A DNA stretch of 64,000 bases from Algibacter pacificus (GTDB taxonomy: Bacteria; Bacteroidota; Bacteroidia; Flavobacteriales; Flavobacteriaceae): contig NZ_VOGY01000005.1 in NCBI RefSeq assembly GCF_008033385.1, positions 248,001-312,000 of the forward strand. Direction: 5' to 3'. The notes under the pieces are model-generated. The model was not told the DNA's origin. It ran no database searches and saw only the letters and a list, made by a program, of their open reading frames with translations. Of the stretch, positions 62,730 through 64,000 are shown in pieces (positions within the stretch are counted from its first letter, which is position 1; each line of letters opens with the position of its first letter). A program made the translations under genes and the position numbers.

Positions 62730-62815
62730 TATAATATGATAAAACACCAATTAACTATAATTAATTAACTATGAAAATGGAAATACTGATTAGGACTTCA
62801 ATCTTTCTCTCTAAA

Positions 62816-62848
62816 AACCGATAAGTGTTTTTATTCTGTTTATCGGTT
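62816..62848 (+). promoter_or_regulatory. Hairpin in leader of beta-propeller lipoprotein gene
   Basis: AACCGATAA / TTATCGGTT (62816-62824 with 62840-62848), 15-base loop, 21 bases before the ATG at 62870. It could be a terminator of a short transcript or an element in the leader. Confidence 0.4.
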
Positions 62849-62869
62849 ATTTATATAAAATTTACATAA

Positions 62870-64000
62870 ATGAAGTATACATACATAGTCATACTCTGTA
62901 GCTTATTGTTGAGTTGCAAAAATGAAAACTACTGGGGGTTTACCTCTATAGACCTTAAAGCTGCAAATTTTAAAGAATTAAAGGTTAACTCTAGTAATAT
63001 AAAAACTATTTCTATAAACCCTGAAACAAATAAAGAAATACAATTATCTAAACTTATAGATACTTGTTACACTGTTATTTTAGAGACCACAGAAAATAAT
63101 TTAATAGGAAAAGTAGATGAAATAAAAATTCATCATGATAATATATATATTCTTGACAAGAATATTTCTAAATCTGTTTTTGTATTTGACATTGAAGGTA
63201 AATTTATACGAAAAATTGGGCAAAAAGGAAAGGGGCCTGGAGAATATATAAGACCTGATGGATTTGAAATTGATAAAAAAAATAAAGAATTATTAATTCC
63301 GAATACCGCTATTCGAAAAATTTTGAGATATGATTTTGAAGGGAACTTCCTTGGAGATATTGATATTAAAGTAGCTTTTTTAGATTTTAAAATACTTGAT
63401 AATGGAAACTTTGTTTTATTAGCAGGAGATGAAGCAAATACTCATTTAAATGAACTAAAGAGAAAAGAATTATATATAACTAAGAGAAATTTTGAAATTA
63501 TTCAATATGGTCCTAGCAGATCTTATTTTAAAAATGTAAAATACGCACCAGAAGCAAATCTTATGAGTCAAAACAATAAAATATCTTATGCATATAAGCT
63601 TTCTGACACTCTACTAGTTCTTGATAATAATGAATTAACAGCTTCCTATAAATTGGATTTTGGCAAACATAGTATTAATAAGAAAAAATTGCAAGCAACA
63701 AATACAGGAGAGTTCTTTAATGGTATTTTAAAACAAATGAATAAATCTGCCTATTTTTTAGGAAATCATTTTCAGACAAAAGATTACATTTATTTTTCTT
63801 ATCTATATAAAGAGAAAAGCCTAAGGTGCTTTTATAACAAAAACCAATCAATACTATTAGAAGGAGCGTCGATAAATGATACATCAGATAATTTTTTATT
63901 TTACCCTTTCAGAAGTGCTTATAACGATTATTTCATTGCTTCCGCTAATATTTCAAATATTTTAGATGTAGAGAAACGCCTAAAAACAAATGATGAATTG
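62870..64000 (+). CDS. 6-bladed beta-propeller lipoprotein (3' end outside window)
   Basis: The frame opens at ATG 62870 and stays open for 377 codons to the window edge. The N-terminus MKYTYIVILCSLLLSCKNEN is a signal peptide with lipobox LLSC, so the protein is an envelope, probably surface-facing, lipoprotein. The first blade ends in FDIEGKFIRKIGQKGKGPGEY, the hallmark of the 6-bladed beta-propeller family (DUF4934-like) found beside NVEALA peptides in Bacteroidetes. Repeats such as YDFEGNFLGDIDI follow. It lies 179 bases after the NVEALA-like gene. It is 3' partial, so length and any C-terminal domain cannot be judged. Confidence 0.85.
   Translation, partial: MKYTYIVILCSLLLSCKNENYWGFTSIDLKAANFKELKVNSSNIKTISINPETNKEIQLSKLIDTCYTVILETTENNLIGKVDEIKIHHDNIYILDKNISKSVFVFDIEGKFIRKIGQKGKGPGEYIRPDGFEIDKKNKELLIPNTAIRKILRYDFEGNFLGDIDIKVAFLDFKILDNGNFVLLAGDEANTHLNELKRKELYITKRNFEIIQYGPSRSYFKNVKYAPEANLMSQNNKISYAYKLSDTLLVLDNNELTASYKLDFGKHSINKKKLQATNTGEFFNGILKQMNKSAYFLGNHFQTKDYIYFSYLYKEKSLRCFYNKNQSILLEGASINDTSDNFLFYPFRSAYNDYFIASANISNILDVEKRLKTNDEL

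Noticed and set aside
62771-62824. A 17-codon frame (MKMEILIRTSIF...) before the propeller gene
   Set aside because: Too short, no family pattern, and its end overlaps a hairpin; probably leader sequence.

Overview
The window is an AT-rich chromosomal segment of a member of the Flavobacteriaceae (Bacteroidetes). The sequence-level reasons are: start codons without Shine-Dalgarno sequences but with A-rich leaders; several Bacteroidetes-type promoters (TTTG or TTG, about 19-23 bases, then TAnnTTTG), the clearest one in front of a tRNA-Asp; and families typical of this group (DUF5686 outer-membrane protein, metallophosphatase fused to a beta-barrel, 2TM-DHFR fusion, short ClpP paralogue, NVEALA-like peptide with a 6-bladed beta-propeller lipoprotein). 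The genus cannot be fixed from what is visible. Almost all of the window is ordinary, dense core genome; accessory or decayed sequence appears only after about 59.1 kb.

Layout. 0-7.4 kb: end of an AsmA-like protein, then envelope/stress genes (lipoprotein, CsbD, AraC regulator, two tiny membrane proteins of the lmo0937 and DUF1328 types) and a regulator / response regulator / PAS histidine kinase operon. Two promoters here share a long composite motif with an identical 22-base spacer. 7.6-12.1 kb: VOC protein, aldehyde dehydrogenase, ArsC-like protein without its cysteine, AI-2E-type permease and YihY/BrkB protein. 12.8-18.1 kb: transketolase, transaldolase, a Nudix-fold regulator with a broken Nudix box, and a sodium/sugar symporter; two copies of an AAGTGT-N7-ACACTT palindrome flank this locus and suggest a local carbohydrate regulon. 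18.2-21.9 kb: a large GAF-domain protein facing an HD-PycTM fusion. 22.1-27.5 kb: a protein-repair/redox operon (msrB, msrA, selO, aldo-keto reductase, divergent msrA, hydrolase-OsmC fusion).

27.6-37.6 kb: large metallophosphatase/beta-barrel protein, lipoproteins, flavoprotein, Kdo transferase waaA, DegT aminotransferase and galE (envelope polysaccharide). 37.7-47.4 kb: mostly minus strand: fabD-lspA, FAD dehydrogenase, membrane-tethered DHFR, thyA with a nucleoside transporter and bifunctional nuclease, etfBA. 47.7-58.1 kb: plus strand: pdhB, DUF5686 protein, soluble and membrane pyrophosphatases side by side, App1-like phosphatase, thioredoxin, short ClpP, DUF58 protein.

58.1-64 kb: two tandem tRNA-Asp genes from a local duplication, an acetyltransferase, a truncated metallo-beta-lactamase-fold gene and a decayed tyrosine recombinase (two stops and a frameshift). 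After this scar comes a three-gene cassette: a Wzy_C/O-antigen-ligase-like membrane protein with a C-terminal TPR region, a small exported NVEALA-like peptide, and a 6-bladed beta-propeller lipoprotein that runs off the window. This cassette is the best candidate here for a poorly understood system: a membrane glycosyl- or peptide-modifying enzyme, its exported peptide and a surface partner. That functional reading is inference; only gene content, order and motifs are seen.
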